From the NCBI GenBank assembly GCA_012934845.2, contig WNNJ02000546.1, positions 117,044 to 181,043 on the forward strand: a stretch of 64,000 bases of DNA. Reading direction: 5' to 3'. Shown in pieces: positions 63,245 through 64,000 of the stretch; positions within the stretch are counted from its first letter, which is position 1, and each line of letters opens with the position of its first letter. The stretch comes from Pomphorhynchus laevis (lineage: Eukaryota; Acanthocephala; Palaeacanthocephala; Echinorhynchida; Pomphorhynchidae). Position numbers and translations under genes: made by a program. Below the pieces are notes generated by a model, which saw only the letters and a list, made by a program, of their open reading frames with translations, did not search any database and was not told the origin of the DNA.

Positions 63245-64000
63245 CTAAAAATAACGTATATTTAAAATTTTATAATAAAAAATAATATTGCATATATAGA
63301 AGTAATCATATTATTGGAAACGAGATCTCGCAAGTTTGATTTACGTGATTTTCATCCTTTTAGCATATCTGATCTGTTCAATGAAACAATGCCAATAATT
63401 TGCTTATTTAAAAAAATCTTATCAATTCAACTATTCAGTTCAGCAAAGGAACAAAACTGAAACATTAGCTTTCAAGTAAAGCTTTCTATTTAGCGCTTAA
63501 TTTTCGTTCACATATGTATGATCATGTTATTAGACGAACTTTATTTAATTAATACTATATTTCGTGTATATTATTTCATGTCTGACCATACATATTTCAT
63601 GTATGGTTAATCAACATATTTTTTTGTCTTTGATTAAATTTTGTCATTAATTTATTCTTTTCTTTTAGTAATTTTCTTTTTGATTATCTAAATAAATAAT
63701 TATTAAAAATCTAGAATTTTTGAATTTTGATTTTATTTTACTAAGTGGTAAGAGTTAGAAACTTGATGGTATTATCATTATATGGGAATTCCATTCGTAT
63801 GTCAATGTATGTGTAAGATTCTTTACACGCCCAAACAAAATTCTTCAATATTTCAACATTATCTCAAAATTGATGAAAAGTTACAATTCGCCACCACTTA
63901 ACCGAATGTCGGATTGACCTTCAAGGCTATGGATATACTTTATTTCAATCGTATGTACCTGGGATATAATCCTTTCGACCGTTATCCATATTTCATAACC
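63245..64000. other. Intron or flank, nothing recognised
   Basis: This should be intronic to the prefoldin-2 gene on the minus strand. No upstream exon with the expected helix or hairpin was found on that strand. It is AT-rich throughout. Confidence 0.45.

Overview
This window looks like nuclear DNA of an AT-rich invertebrate animal. Host genes are spliced with GT-AG introns, read with the standard genetic code, and are metazoan in type (mitochondrial aspartate aminotransferase, U1A/U2B''-type snRNP protein, prefoldin subunit 2, C-type-lectin-like secreted proteins). Most of the window is non-coding AT-rich DNA packed with old retroelements. I cannot name the species or phylum from the sequence alone.

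Layout. 1-28,700 is almost gene-free and holds layered retroelements: pieces of an L2/CR1-like LINE (family 1, with a GC-rich 3' hairpin) at 175-1735, 5835-6375, 7868-7935, 13332-14115, 24298-24450 and 26590-27690; a near full-length but broken CR1-like LINE (family 2) at 8765-13110 with a doubled 5' end; a third LINE type (family C) at 15865-17340; a Ty3/gypsy integrase fossil near 14.6-15.6 kb; and a fossil RT element with a Cys-rich leader at 19.7-22.6 kb. 29-34 kb carries two intronless lectin-like genes on the minus strand. Between them lies a repeat (called R1 here) split by a 0.5-kb insert that holds two hammerhead-ribozyme-like motifs in opposite orientation. 34.6-35.3 kb is a tandem duplication with a strictly kept TATA block. 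36.2-43.2 kb is GOT2, 11 exons, with a tRNA-Ser-like SINE in intron 8.

44.8-48 kb is a cluster of foldbacks and short duplications. 48.2-50.7 kb is a 357-bp satellite arranged as two arrays facing each other across a near-palindromic junction, ended by a TA microsatellite and a family C LINE. 52.6-57.1 kb holds reversed R1 copies, a family 1 LINE tail and two head-to-tail Penelope-like fragments. 57.6-58.4 kb is the U1A/U2B''-like gene, with a small 33-bp-TSD insert just upstream. 59.7-62.7 kb is the youngest-looking LINE (family 3, EN plus RT, three visible frame breaks). The last exon of a prefoldin-2 gene lies at 63.04-63.24 kb, with the rest of the gene outside the window.

The host genes are unrelated housekeeping and secreted-protein genes, with no sign of a shared pathway. 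The most unusual items are the paired hammerhead-like motifs in a TSD-flanked insert, the mirror-image satellite with private variants shared across its centre, and the lectin/clip-like/dead-protease mosaic protein.
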